Shown in pieces: positions 1-12,072 of a stretch of 64,000 bases of DNA. Under the pieces are notes generated by a model. It saw only the letters and a program-made list of their open reading frames with translations. It ran no database searches and was not told where the DNA came from. Position numbers and translations under genes: made by a program. Origin of the DNA: Malania oleifera (lineage: Eukaryota; Streptophyta; Magnoliopsida; Santalales; Ximeniaceae); NCBI RefSeq assembly GCF_029873635.1, contig NC_080418.1, positions 9,753,062 through 9,817,061 of the forward strand, in the 5' to 3' direction. Position 1 is the stretch's first letter. Each line of letters opens with the position of its first letter.

Positions 1-3000
1 GTGCGATGGGCTCGTTGCTTTTAATGCAAAAAGGTTAGCTGTATCTGTTAAAACCCACTTATATTGAAGAATCAGAAGGAAACTAGTATGCTCATAGCAA
101 AAAATTAGGATTTCAAGATGCTAGGCTACCTCCTCTTTTTAAGACGTAGATGTGTTGTATACACATATATGAGAACAAACAACAGTTGGCTAATATCAAC
201 AGAACGAATTTTAAAAATGGAACAAAATACTGTAGTAGATAATTTGCTAACAGATGAGAGACAGATATGACTGACTAGAGACTTAAATAGAAGGGAATTG
301 ACCAATAAGAGCCAAAGAAAGTTGTTTTAGAATAATGAAGTTTTGAACGAAGTGGTAAATTTGAAGATAAGATGAAAGGGAACCAGGGAAAAAAAAATCA
401 TATCACATCAAGTGATCCAAAACTGTGAATAGATGGACAATTCTGCGAGGTTGGGCTAAGAAAGAACTACAATCAGGATAACTAAATATGTGTTATTTTC
501 TCAATGGTCCCCTCTAGTGTTGTAACTATAATCAAGATGATTAAAATTAATTACGCATTCATAATCACAATGTTTTCCTCTAGTTAAATGCATACTGACA
601 TATAAGCATAGAAAGTTTGAATGAATAGGTCAAATCATATCATCCATAATAACCCAAGAGTCTAAAATTCAAAATCCCCGGGTCTATGCATTGCATGCGA
701 CGAACCATTTCAGATGGCTTTCCCTGTTCTCTCTTGGTCTATGCTAATTCTTGCTTTTCATTGATTCTACCTTTTTTCTTTTAATAAGATCTGTTGTTCT
801 TGGATATTAGCATCCCCATTTTGACCATGCTCATTTTATAGATGTAGAGGTATTTGAACACTTAAACAACTTTTATTATAAAGCATTATTGGCCATGTGA
901 CCATTAAATTTAGACTTTAAATATATAGGTATTCAATGATCAAACAACAATAAAGCACTTTCTCAGTTCATCAAGCCTGCTCTATTGCCATGGCCAACAA
1001 GCTCTTCAATCACCCCTCTCTAATGGAGATTGATACATGATGATGACAATGATAGATTTTTGGCGTGCAATGACCAATTAATGTTTTCCCTTGTTTTAAA
1101 AGATTGTGATACACAATCCAACTCGTTCAGTCTTTATCTTTCTTACTTCCCACACAATATGGCCAATGGATTGACATTTATAATTAAAGAAAATAGTTTA
1201 CAGAAACTTGGCATCGTGAAAAATCAGCATTTCCAAACTCAGACACGACTAGCTCATGGATCACCCGCACTTCGACCGTCCAACCCCGTTACCCAATATT
1301 GAGTCAACCCACTAAAAGATGGAAAAAGACTAGAAAACACGATTTGTTACTAAGTATACACACACAAAGGAAATTTAACCAGGTGAAACCAATGGCAAGC
1401 CTTTGTTAAATCTCCCCCCTTTTTTCAATAAATAATTTCTACTATTTTATTGGCAACTTAAGTACTCCAAAGACTAATATAAACATCCTATCCAATTCAT
1501 GTCAGAGAACACGGGGTAAGTCGCAGTCATAGGCATATATGCATCCTAAACAACCCTAGGTTATACTCTTTACTCAAAGTAACAAATGAGGGTTCAAACA
1601 TGGTTACATGCACAAATTAAGACTTGAATATGTATACATCCGAGAACATAAAATGGAGCAACACAGGATCTTGCATAATTTTCATTTATTCTGGAATGGG
1701 AACACCAAAAAAATAAATAAAAAATCCGCTTACAAATCACAAACTACAAACAGAATCACCATGTACATACAATGAGAGAACAAATAGGAAATTTACCATC
1801 TTCTCTCCTCGTCAACCGATGATGCTTCTACAAAATTATACATACAGGAGGACAGGTTTTGAGATTGGTACCTGGCCCTCAACCCAAAAGAGAGCGATAC
1901 GATACAGCAGAAGCGCCAATGGCCTAGATTATATCAGCGAACGCGAACGAAACATTTAGCCGGGAATCAGCGAACAATGGGAAGCTTCAAGAGAGTCTTC
2001 AAGGGGATTTGGAGAAGATTTCCTCATCAGCAGGGGAAAATGGTTAGTGGGTAAACATTTTTTGGCGAAACGGGAAAGTGATCATCCGGCAATGGATCAA
2101 GCGCAGAAGGGCATCACCCATTATAGCCTCTGAGGAGGGCAAACGAACAGGGGAATGAATGCGGATGGCGGACTTACTAATAAATCTTCTTTCTCGGTAT
2201 GTACTCATCAGTAAATCCCTACTATTAATTAAAGAATATAAACGAACAGATTATGAATTATACTTAATTTATTTTTGTTATTGATTTCAAGCTATTTGTA
2301 AAAAAATTAAAAATTATACTTGATTTCAAGTTATTTTTTGAATTAAATAGTTCATTTTTTACATAATATTTAATTTTTAAAAGCAACAATGTGAATTTAA
2401 AACGTCATTAAAATAAAAATCCATAAAACTACTAAAATTCAAATTTTAATAAAAAAATATTTTAAAATGTTCTTAGAAATTTTTCAGTTGTGATGTTGCT
2501 CTTGTAGCATTAAAGAGTAAATCTTGAAAATAATAATTATTTTTACTTTCGTTGAAATATTTTTAATTTTTATATTTTGTATTTTTTATTTTAGTTATAT
2601 TTTTAATTCTTGTTTGATTCAAAAAGGAAATTTATATTTTTCAATCAAATTTTTATGTTCTATTTTAGAAATATTTACTAAAGATTGCTAATTACTAGTT
2701 TTTTTAATTTTTATTTATAATTTTTAATCTTCATTGCTTTTTTCTATTTTAGGAAACAAAATCAATTAGTCTGCAAGATCGATGCAGCTAAAACCTTATA
2801 TTAATGGGAGAAATTGTTTAGATGTTAAGTTTTTCAAGATTAAATGCTTGATTTATTATAAGCAAACAATATCGTAAAATTAATTTAACCATGATACTTG
2901 TATAATCAAATAAAATATTTTTTACTACAATTGTTTCAAGAATAATAGGTATATATTTAATTTTTTTCGCAACGATAATTTCAAAACAAGTAGATAAAAT

Positions 3001-3400
3001 TTTAAATATTTTTTTTTACTTTATAAGGTCGAAAACAACTTATTAAATATATCGCACAATTATATTCAATGAATTTTATTTTTTAGAAACTATTCAATAA
3101 TTATTTCCAATTTAGCAGCTTTGAATACATCTATTTTAGCTTATATGATTAAAAAAAATTGTCATCTAATAACCATACCTTATTAATTTATACTTTCAAA
3201 ATTTAACAAATTTTATCTTTAACATTGTTCTTTTTATTTATCTTATGCATATTTTAATGATTTTTTTTTTAAATTCTATATATCTAAAATATCTTTTTTC
3301 TAAAGGAAGATCTGCTACAAAACTACCATTAAATATCTCTACATAACTAACGTGCAAACTTTAATATACACGCATTGATGAGAGAAAATAATTAAAATTG
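1..3400. other. Gene-poor AT-rich DNA, no supported gene
   Basis: I find no reading frame with recognisable protein features here. The longest frame on the + strand, about 90 codons near 1030-1302, has no domain and no splice context. Positions 2200-3300 are extremely AT-rich and featureless. The only part that stands out is about 1890-2200. It is richer in GC than its surroundings and, read on the minus strand, contains several short ATG-initiated frames that soon stop and a possible donor near 1873. It could be the leader exon of a minus-strand gene lying beyond the left edge, but nothing in the window confirms this. Confidence 0.5.
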
Positions 3401-3528
3401 TACTTAAAACCTCCACATAAATGTCAATAAAACCTTTGTAACCCCCCACAAGCACAATAATGTCCACCAATGTCAGATTGATACTTAAAACCTACACCTA
3501 AATGCCCATAAAACCTTTGTAACCCCCA
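3401..3528. repeat. Partial tandem duplication, 81-bp period
   Basis: The segment starting with ACTTAAAACCT at 3401 begins again at 3482 and shares the AAAACCTTTGTAACCCCC stretch, giving about 1.6 copies with a few substitutions. The tract CCCCCACAAGCACAATAATG inside it recurs near 8594, on the far side of the LTR insertion at 3634-8223. Both flanks may therefore belong to one older repeat. Confidence 0.6.
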
Positions 3529-5163
3529 TTGAGAAATTAACACGAAATTCTCAAATCCTGTGAGAAAACAAAAATAGAGAAAACACAACCACGCTAAAGA
3601 AAAAGAAAACGATCACACGCACAAGACAGTATTTGTAATGACTCAAAAATTCTGCTAATTTTTTTTTTTTTCATACTGCTAAAAATATTAAATTACTCTG
3701 ATACCAATAATAATATCTACAATGTCTTCTCAGACCCAAAGTGGGTACCAGGGATGCCTATCTATAAATACATACTATCTATGTAGCAAAAAACATAATA
3801 TACCTAAACCATATATATACAATACCAGAGTTCTACTATCTCCATTTATATACATACGCATCCCCAAAAACCATAAATCGTCCTAGAGATTATACAAAAC
3901 ACATTTCTCAGCTCATCACTTACCCTGAATTTAAAATTGTACCAACACCTCCTCTACCTCAGAGCTCACTCCGCTCGCTTGTTTGGATCTCCTGAAATGT
4001 TTGAATTATTGGGGTGAGACACCTCTCAGTAAGCGGGGTAGAGTATCATCAGTGTGTGGCAGCATAAGTTCTAGCGTGTTATAAATAATATATATATATA
4101 TATATATATTAACTGTAACTGATAAATCATGAAAATCTATACTTTTAAACATAAACATATTATATCATAATAAATTTCTATAACATGTAAATCATCTGTT
4201 ATAACTGTATAATACTAAAAATTTTCCCTTAGATGGATAGCTAACTGAGATCATTTATTACCCTCACATGATCGGGTTGTGCAGCCCATAGGTGAGACCT
4301 AGTAATGGTTGGCCTACCACGCTAAGCCAAAACTGACTCGTCTGTAAGTACGATTGGTTTGCCCAGCCTGGTCCAGACTGGCAGGGGGGCACACTACTCT
4401 TCTCTGGGTTCAATCGACTATCCAATCACCAACACTCTATCTGAGACATGAGGTGACACTAATATGAAATAATAGCTACGGTACCATATTCTGAAACTAG
4501 ACTAAGTCATCAGGGTTCTACTATCATATAGTACATTTCATATATAATTGTAATATAACTCGTTCCATGATTTTGTGTAATATATGTCATATTAGAATTT
4601 CTGAATAAACTATTATATATATATGACGCTCCGAAACCCGCCAAGTGGGGCCCGGGTGCCACGTGTTCCAATCACCTGTATCTGATACCATAATTAACAT
4701 GCACGCAACAGAACATAAATAAATAACCTCAAATAAATACTAGAGTTCTATATAACAACCCAAAAACGAACATTACAACATCCAAATATCCATATCCACA
4801 TCCAGCATTTAAAACATAACCTAGTGCAAATATATCTATACATATATCAGTATCTCACAATATCCCAAAAAGAAACCAGCAAAAACAATCCCAGCCTAGG
4901 CCTTCAAACCCGGTCTCCAGAAGAACCTGAAAAATTGTTAATCCACTACGGTGAGACACTTCTTAGTAAGGGTGGAATAAATTATAATAGTGTGTGACAA
5001 ATGAGTTTTAATATTTACATATCAAAATAAAGTTTTAATATTTACATATCAAAATAAACTGCTTCTCACATAATATCAATAACAACTGAGAAAATGTATC
5101 ATTAATAACATTCCCGGCATCTAATGTCATACACACATCCAATATGCATAAGTACATAATTTT

Positions 5164-5415
5164 TATGCAGGCGAAAGTCCCCATGGATAGGGAAGATTAC
5201 CCGCTCATACAAGTAGCTTCTCTCTGCTCTGGTACTAAAAACTACCTACCAGAGCACTCATCTTACTCAGTAAGCCCTCAGGTGAAGTATTACCTCACCG
5301 CCAGTACACACATCTTTATTATTTTAAAGGCGAAAGTTTCTAAGGATCGGGATGTCTACCCGCTCATAAGAGTAGCATCCCTTCACACTGATACCAAAAA
5401 ACTACCTAGTAGAAC
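5164..5415. repeat. 160-bp tandem duplication
   Basis: GGCGAAAGT followed by a GGATNGGGANGNNTACCCGCTCAT-like stretch begins at about 5170 and again at about 5330, roughly 160 bp apart. Each copy is followed by a TACTAAAAACTACCTA-like stretch. The short ORF spanning it results from the repeat and is not a gene. Confidence 0.6.
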
Positions 5416-5552
5416 ACTTGCCTTTCTCGCCGCATGCACATATATGCATTCACAATATGCTATATCATTACTATTATGTTTTAATTAAATTCACATGCAC
5501 AACACATCCACACAAGAATCACGCAACTTATATTTCGTCTTCCAATGTCCTC

Positions 5553-5895
5553 AGTACGTGGCTCACACAGAGCAACTACGTACATATCAGTACGTGGCCC
5601 ACACAGGCACATACGTACTTCTTATCTACACGTGGCCCACACAGGTACCACAACCCACACAGGATACATAACATGGCCCACACAGACGCCATTATCCACA
5701 CAAGATATAACGTGGCCCACATAGGCACCACTACCCACACAGGGTACATAACATGGCCCACATAGGCGTCATAATCCACACATGATATAACGTGGCCCAC
5801 ACAAGCACCACTACCCACACAGGGTACATAACATAGCTCACACAGGCATCATTATCCACACAGGATATAATGTGGCCCACACAGGCACCACTATT
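5553..5895. repeat. Tandem array, about 40-bp monomers in 80-bp dimers
   Basis: CGTGGCCCAC recurs at 5593, 5631, 5711 and 5791, with TGTGGCCCAC at 5871. The last four are exactly 80 bp apart. Each 80-bp unit consists of two related halves of about 40 bp, one starting CGTGGCCCAC and the other ACATGGCCCAC, both containing CCACACAG. Earlier units at about 5555 and 5593 are spaced 38 bp. The result is a two-level array of eight or nine monomers inside a retrotransposon LTR. It is not a CRISPR: the spacers are homologous to each other and the genome is plant. Confidence 0.85.
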
Positions 5896-7151
5896 CACCA
5901 GTATCCAATCCCTATGACCTACCCGTCATACATCAGTAGAACAAGCTCTTTGACCTGGCAATGTCCTACCCCATATAAATGACAATATGACAAGCTCCTC
6001 GACCAGCCAACGTCATATCATGATTTATATCTAGGCAATATAACAACCTCCTCATGCCAATGTTATATCGAGATGTATACGAATAACTAAACCAGTTAGT
6101 TCACATAGACGCATCAATGCATTTCCACATGGGAATCCAATAGATCAATTCATTTCCCACACAGTATCCCAACAAATCAATACATTTCCACACAGGAGGC
6201 AAACATAACAATTCATTTATCATGTCATAATCATTCCAAACACCCCCATATGCAAACCCAAATACCACAGTAATTCATATTCAATTTATTAGGAAAAATT
6301 GCTCCCATGTCACACAAATTTAATATCATATGCAATTATCCCAAATATAAACCTTAAACAAAATCATCATTTTCTAGTACTCAGACGGTTCTAAAAATCA
6401 TATAGATAAATAATAAATTTAATACGCTCGTAAATGACCGGTTCACTTTAATAAAATACTAATATAATTTTATTCCCCCTTACCTAGTTTCCTGAACCAT
6501 GCCTGTAGGGCTCCTAAGATTATACCCGCTGCGCTCACCCGAACCCTGATTCAATCAAATCAACCCCAATAAAATATTATTTTAACCTTTCCCCAATTAC
6601 AATAATTAAATAACAACTAATTTCCAAATGACTCATTTATCTTAGTTTTAGGGCTATGGTTACAACGACCCCACGAGAAATGCGCTTCGCTAGACTTGTA
6701 GAGAATCATCCCTAGATTCTCGTAGTGGTGTCCGATTATCAATTTGGCTTAAAATTTTTTTAAAAATTGAGGTAAGAATGAGAAATTTCCTTACCCCAGG
6801 AGATATGCCTACGTTACTTCTATGACAAATCCACTTCGGTAGATATGTCGGTGGCGAAGAATGGAGTCCAATGGTATTTTCGGATTTTCGATCGGCCCAA
6901 TATTTGCCGATAAATTGAGGAGAGAGAGAAGAAGAAACGGTGGAGAGAGAGGGAGCGTATGTGAGATAGCCTGAGAGAAATTGAGAGGCACAAAAAGAAG
7001 GCTCTAGAAGCTGAAGAAATTGAACTGTCCAAATGTGAAATCAAAGCCTCTGGATTTCAGGATCAAAGCAAAAAAATCTATCTTGAAGCTTCTTCCTTAA
7101 TATATAATATACTATATTACTTACATATATATATATATATATATATCTAAT

Positions 7152-7251
7152 CACGACACTGGGCCGACTGAATTGTCACGGCACTGGGCCGGCTGAAATA
7201 TCACGGCACTGGGTCAACTGAAATATCACAGTACTAAGCCAGCTGATCTGT
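7152..7251. repeat. Four 25-bp tandem repeats
   Basis: Four uninterrupted 25-bp units with consensus CACGGCACTGGGCCGGCTGA plus five variable bases start at 7152, 7177, 7202 and 7227. The middle pair is nearly identical and the last is the most diverged. The array lies in the outer LTR next to a TA dinucleotide run that marks the nested insertion edge. Confidence 0.85.
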
Positions 7252-7920
7252 AATGGTATACTGTATAATATCCTATTTGCTGCGATATCTTTGTCATTTT
7301 GAAAATCATTATCAAACTGCATTTGTTCTGTATAATCATAAAATATTTTTATCTGTCTATATATATTGTAAAATAATCATACTCATGCCACACAAGTGAG
7401 TGTTGCCATATAATATACTAACTGTCTAGGAAAAACATATTTTTGCTGAAAAATAATATTAATTTTGTTTTTAGAGTTTACTTAGTCCAAAACATACATT
7501 AATTCATAAATTTCATTTCCATATACTTAAATATTCAAAAAATCATGGAAATATTTTCTATAATCAAATATTGTATTTTGAACTGGTAGATTTTCTAAAA
7601 ATACCTAACATAATCTATCCCCTTACATGATTCCTAAAAAAAAGCCTACAAGGATTCTAAAATCGTGCATGCGGCGTACACACAAAGTCTTGTATTCATA
7701 AACTCTAATTTAATCAACTCAACCCCAGAATAACAACCATTTAACATTCCCCAAACCCACACATTCAAATAACTAACTAAACTTGAAAAACAATTTCCTT
7801 ACCCTAGTTTTAGATTGGTGTTTGGAAAGCTTGAATTACGAAACCGCTCCGATTAAATTGCAAAGAATCGTCGTTGGGATCCTGAAATGATGTTTATTAA
7901 CTGATTCGGACTTGTTTCGG

Positions 7921-7944
7921 GAGAGAGAGAGAGAGAGGGAGAGG

Positions 7945-7983
<39 letters not shown>
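7921..7983. repeat. GA microsatellite in LTR
   Basis: A nearly pure (GA)n tract interrupted by two GGGA steps. On the minus strand, the likely transcribed strand of this LTR, it reads as CT repeats downstream of the TATA-like site. Similar CT tracts sit in the same relative place in the LTRs at 39571, 42032, 45535 and 58222. ORFs predicted across it, rich in Arg-Glu or Ser-Leu, are artefacts. Confidence 0.85.
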
Positions 7984-7986
<3 letters not shown>

Positions 7987-8228
7987 AAAATAAACTCAAA
8001 CCCTTTATACAGGGTTACTGGCGCAAGAGAAACCATCGATGGTTTGACCTTTTTAATCAAACCATTTCTACTGTTTTACCCTTACCTCCCATCGATAACT
8101 CAAAACTGTCACTCGACGGTTTTCTGAGCTCCTCAAAAATCGTCGATGGTTTGGCCTTGCACCAAATCAAATTCTCATTTTTCTGACGACTTATTATTAT
8201 TATTATTATTTCGAGTCTTTACAGTATT

Positions 8229-10786
8229 TACGTGGTTTGACAATTTTTAACTACGTCCACAGAGTTACAGGGATTTCACTATAATTAGGAAGAAAAATAC
8301 AGAGAGTGCATCAGTACAATATTTTTCTTTCTCACTCTCTCAAGAAGTGCGACAACTCGTTAACCCTAATCACCATAACAACGATTTTATATCCCGTGCA
8401 CAACAATGGGCTACAAAACGGGCCCAACAATTTTCTTAGGGGTGTTGCCCCTGGACCCCCATGAGTATAGCTTCGACTTATTGGCCCAAGCCTTCACTCC
8501 ATGGACTAAACTTTAGGATGAAATATTTTATTAAAGAAAGGTCGAGTCATCATCCAGATCAAACTCAATTAGGTTCCACAAAAAGCCCATCAACCCCCAC
8601 AAGCACAATAATGTTTATCAATGCCGGATTGATGAAAGGTTAACCTCCACCACTATAAAAAAGGGTTTAGAGAATAGGTAAGCATCTCACTCATTCTCAT
8701 TTCTTTCTACTGTTGCAATTTAGAGTCACTTATTAGTCTTTTATTTAGGCATCGAAGTAACCCTTCGGGGTACATTCCGGGTACTCCTAGTCATTCTTGT
8801 TGATCTTTTTCAGGTGATCGTGATCAAGAAAAGATCCATGAAGGTCGTTCGATTTTTATTTGGGATAAGATCTCTTATCTTATATTCCTTTTTACCATTC
8901 AAAAAATTCGAAGATGAGATCTCCAACATAAAATTTAAAGTTTTAACTATTAAAATATCGTCTAATACGCATATTGAATGAATAATTAACCGAATAATAA
9001 AGGTATAAGCATCAAGACCAGAACAAAATAGATACACAACTCTAATGTAGGAATTTATAATAAATGTTTAAATATTTGTTTGTTATAAAAGCTTCAAAAC
9101 TATTAATTAAATATATTTCACAATTATCAACGACGAATTTTCCTTTTTAAGAGTTACACAACAATGTTTCTTCTTCAATCAATGAGTTTGCGAGAGCGGT
9201 GGAGCTATTTTTAAATTATTAGTGGGCTCAATTATTCAGACATTAAATTTTTTAAATATTAAAAGCTTTATTTGTTATTATTAAACATTGTCACAATATT
9301 AGTTTAACCGTAATATTTGTATAATTAAAAAAAGATTATAACTAGTACAATGTACATATTAATTATTTTCAAAATAAATAGATACAATTTACATAATTTT
9401 TACTATAGAAGCTTCAAAACAATTAATTAAACATTAGATTACTAAACTCTCTCGTTTGTAACTTTTACTTTTCAAGTACTCTCATTATAATGTGTAGTTG
9501 GGTATTTATTTGAGTTCAAACTAAATTGAATTGAACTTTAAAACTTTAAATTATTTATGAACAATAACACAATTCACCGCTTATTTCCTATATTTTTCAA
9601 AAACAAATCCCAAATAAAAGAGAGAGAGAGAGTGAGAGAGAGATTGCGGAGCCAATACCAAGGAATTCACATTTTAATTAACACCCAAAGGAAATAATGT
9701 TTTTTTTAGTATTCATTTACAAATTGGAAAAAAAAAGGGAAATATAGTGAAACCTTTTTTTTTTTTTTTATATATATTTGATTATCAAAGAAAATAAATA
9801 TATATAACTAAATAATAGAAAAACCAATTTTACATATCATTTGACATTTTTTAAATATTATTTTATTTGGGATAAATAAAATAAAATGAAAAATATTTTT
9901 TTTGCTAAGTATACATTAGGTTTTTTAGGTTCAAATTTACAAATTAAAATTTTTCCGGGAGGGTAGGTACCTTTTTTCGAAAGATTGTTTTTTTTTTTTT
10001 TGGTAGGGTTACCCGCCACTTATGGTTTGCAAGAGGGAGCATAAATACAAACTTCACCAAATTTGATAAGTTATTTTGTTTTCTTTACTAGTCGGGATTA
10101 TGTTTGAGAGTTGTGCAGAAAAGAAAAGAAAAATATGAAAAAATTTACTTTTATGTATTTGATGGTCAAGGAAAGTAGTAAAAAATAAAAATAAAAATAT
10201 ACCAAATTAATAAATAAAATTTTAATTTTATACTTCTTTAACATTTAATTTTTATTAGATTTTCATTATATTATAATACATTTTTATTTTTAGTATTATT
10301 TAGTATAGAGAGAAAAATATAATGGAAAATAAATTTCCTCCCATATTCCTTTTCCGTATCAAAATCTTTGATCAAACAGACCCTAAGTCTTGTGACTTTG
10401 CCTCATCAAAAGCACCCCTTGAAACTTGATTTGTCCTTATCTAACCATAATCTTCTCATTATGCTATTGATTTGTTTATCATTAACTCTCTTCCCTCTTA
10501 TCGGAGCTACGTACACTTTATTTTTAAAGCTAGATAATAATTTTCTTATAGCTTTGATAGTAAATTTTATAATTTTAATTCAATTTATGTGATGAAATAT
10601 AGACTTAAGATTTTATTAGATATCACAAATTTACCTTACAAAAAGCATTTCAAAAAATCGAGATTGAATAATTTCTTACATAATCAATATAGTGTTCAAT
10701 TGTGAGACTTGGTGCCGTCATCTCTTCATTTACATATATACTAAACACTTTAGCATCATTCATTTAGTAGGTCATATTAAAAAAAT
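8229..10786. other. Intergenic, degenerate repeat DNA
   Basis: No protein gene is supported. Sequence just after 8228 continues the TTTACGTGGTTTGAC motif common in plant copia LTRs. The 3634-8223 LTR therefore probably landed in an older copia-type repeat extending to about 8900. Positions 8594-8640 repeat a tract seen at 3440. Positions 9050-10700 are AT-rich with a short GA run near 9620 and no coding signal. Confidence 0.5.
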
Positions 10787-11034
10787 GTACTTATTTTTTA
10801 TTATTTTATTTTATTTTTTTATTTTTTGAATTACGTACCGGGTATCCATGTGTTCGTTTTACGGTCCACGTGACTAATCCTGTGCTCAGGAAAATTCAGG
10901 AGTTCAGGGACGGAAATGAGCTTAGGAGGATTTGAACACCTAACCTCATGAGAGGCACTCCTGCAGCCCACACTACCACCTGAACCACACCCTGGGGGTA
11001 AAAAAAAATTAAAAAAAAAAAAAAAGTACTTATT
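10787..11034 (-). mobile_element. tRNA-derived SINE, minus strand
   Basis: On the minus strand the body (about 11000 down to 10826) contains a pol III A-box-like TGGTTCAGGTGG and, about 45 bp further, a B-box-like GTTCAAATCC. It ends in an A-rich tail (the T-rich stretch at 10796-10826 on the + strand). A direct repeat GTACTTATT flanks it at 10787-10795 and 11026-11034, as expected for LINE-mediated insertion. The coordinates include both target repeats. A T-rich run lies between the outer repeat and the 5' end of the body, so the exact 5' terminus is uncertain. I could not assign a named SINE family. Confidence 0.65.
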
Positions 11035-11251
11035 GTTCATATGCTTGATCTTTTAAAGATATTTAGATTTGACGAAAACAAATTTATTATGAAGTATTAA
11101 AATTTTATAAACTTTCTTTCAAATTTAATAAAAAGAAATAAATTTTTTTAAAGTTTTAAAAATTTTGTAATCCTCTTTTGAAAATTGGTAAACAATGAAC
11201 AAATACAAACACCTACGAAACAAAATAAAATAAAATATCAAAATAGTCCAT

Positions 11252-11345
11252 AATAACAACAACAACAACAACAACAACAAAATCAAGTCTTAATCTCACT
11301 AAGTAGGGTCGACCATATGAATCATTTTCTGCCAATTTATACAAT
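11252..11345 (-). mobile_element. Truncated non-LTR (RTE-like) 3' end
   Basis: An (AAC)n run at about 11258-11280 is followed by CTCACTAAGTAGGGTCGACC and ATATGAATC. Read on the minus strand this is the motif order at the 3' end of plant RTE-type LINEs and related SINEs: GGATCCATAT-like, then a GTCGACCC-like stretch, then TTG repeats. Only about 90 bp remain. The assignment rests on remembered family features and should be treated as tentative. Confidence 0.4.
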
Positions 11346-11646
11346 TATGAACCATTTTTTTGTTTTATAAATTCAAGGATATTAAATCCTTAATCATTAT
11401 CTGCTTTTAAGTTATTTTAAATTTCCTTATCCCTTTTATTGCCCCCACAGTAACTAAGTGCTACTGTCATCCACAGAAACTAAGTGCACTATGTGACTTA
11501 CGTTGCAAGTATCGATATCATATGAGTCATCCCTCCCTTATCTTATTTTCTATAGGAAATATACCTAATTTACCATAAATATGTTATGGGTAAAATTTAA
11601 TTAATGGTATGTGTATTTTTACCCGAATACAAAAAAAAAAATAAAT

Positions 11647-11654
11647 TATATAAA
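11647..11654 (+). promoter_or_regulatory. Candidate TATA box of the PP1 gene
   Basis: TATATAAA lies about 215 bp upstream of the PP1 start codon, in an AT-rich stretch just before GC-richer leader sequence. If used, transcription would begin near 11680 and give a leader of about 185 bases. No other TATA motif lies as well placed. Confidence 0.4.
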
Positions 11655-11700
11655 AAAGAATTCACGAAAAAAAAAAAAAAAAATCATAGAATAGACACCT

Positions 11701-11709
11701 ATGGAGTGA
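11701..11709 (+). other. Two-codon upstream ORF in the PP1 leader
   Basis: ATG GAG TGA lies in the inferred 5' leader, 164 bases upstream of the PP1 start and in a different frame. It is the only upstream ATG between the candidate TATA box and the main start. Such minimal uORFs can lower or tune translation. Whether this one is transcribed depends on the true transcription start. Confidence 0.35.
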
Positions 11710-11864
11710 GTCCAAAGACGAAAATTCAAACAGGCCGGAAAGAGGGGAAAGCAGAGAAACTCAGTAGAGGAGGAGACTGCTTCACACCCCTCTCCTCCTC
11801 CCTCAGACACCCCTTTTCTGAGGCCGACAACCAGAGCCAGTGCAGGGGATCGATTGATCGCCAA

Positions 11865-12072
11865 ATGGCGCAATCGGGGGGGCAGGGTGTTGTAATGGAC
11901 CCTGCCGTTCTCGACGACATTATAGGACGCCTGCTGGAGTTCCGGCAGGCGAGGCCCGGTAAGCAGGTTCAGCTTACGGAGAACGAGATCCGCCAGCTCT
12001 GTGCCGTCTCCAGGGAAATCTTCCTCCAGCAGCCCATTCTCCTTGAGCTCGAAGCCCCCATTAAGATCTGCG
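11865..12072 (+). CDS. TOPP: PP1 exon 1
   Basis: Exon 1 encodes residues 1-69 and the first base of codon 70. It covers the N-terminal helices, ending EAPIKIC just before the GDVHG metal-binding loop. The donor is G|GTATAG at 12073. The intron is phase 1 and splits Gly70. The exon is markedly GC-richer than the DNA around it. Confidence 0.95.

Larger units (their letters stand above)
4624..7145 (-). mobile_element. Nested LTR remnant inside the 3634-8223 LTR
   Basis: The segment opens TGACGCTCCGAAACCCG and resembles the LTRs at 58820 and 60496 in layout. Shared parts are the CTGATACCATA block, the GGTGAGACACTTCTTAGTAAGG-like block near 4960, the GTCGGTGGCGAAGAATGGA-like block near 6848 and a GA-rich stretch near 6920. 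Both ends lie in TA dinucleotide runs, and I could not find a clean terminal CA or a target duplication, so the ends are approximate. It carries two tandem arrays, at 5164-5415 and 5553-5895, that its relatives lack. Confidence 0.5.
3634..8223 (-). mobile_element. Chromovirus-type LTR, probably solo, interrupted
   Basis: This sequence starts TGTAATGACTC and ends GAGTCTTTACA, and it is flanked by a perfect 5-bp duplication GTATT (3629-3633 and 8224-8228). I see no internal coding region. This fits a solo LTR left by unequal recombination. The block near 4263-4290 (ATGATCGGGTTGTGCAGCCC) is shared with the LTRs at 35694, 40314, 41703 and 55781, which places it in the same gypsy-type LTR group. 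By that block it is in minus orientation, with a TATA-like TATAAAGG near 8002-8010 on the minus strand and a GA/CT tract after it. A second LTR of about 2.5 kb interrupts it. The boundaries are well supported; the family name is inferred from the internal relatives. Confidence 0.75.

Noticed and set aside
1030-1302. 90-codon + strand ORF
   Set aside because: No recognisable domain, no splice or promoter context, and composition like the surrounding DNA.
5144-5818. Overlapping ORFs and CRISPR-like periodicity
   Set aside because: The ORFs come from tandem duplications. The repeat units are contiguous and homologous, without unique spacers, and the host is a plant.
7836-8127. Ser/Leu-rich and Arg/Glu-rich ORFs, also at 58155-58440 and 39424-39609
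   Set aside because: They are translations of GA/CT microsatellites and motif arrays in LTRs.
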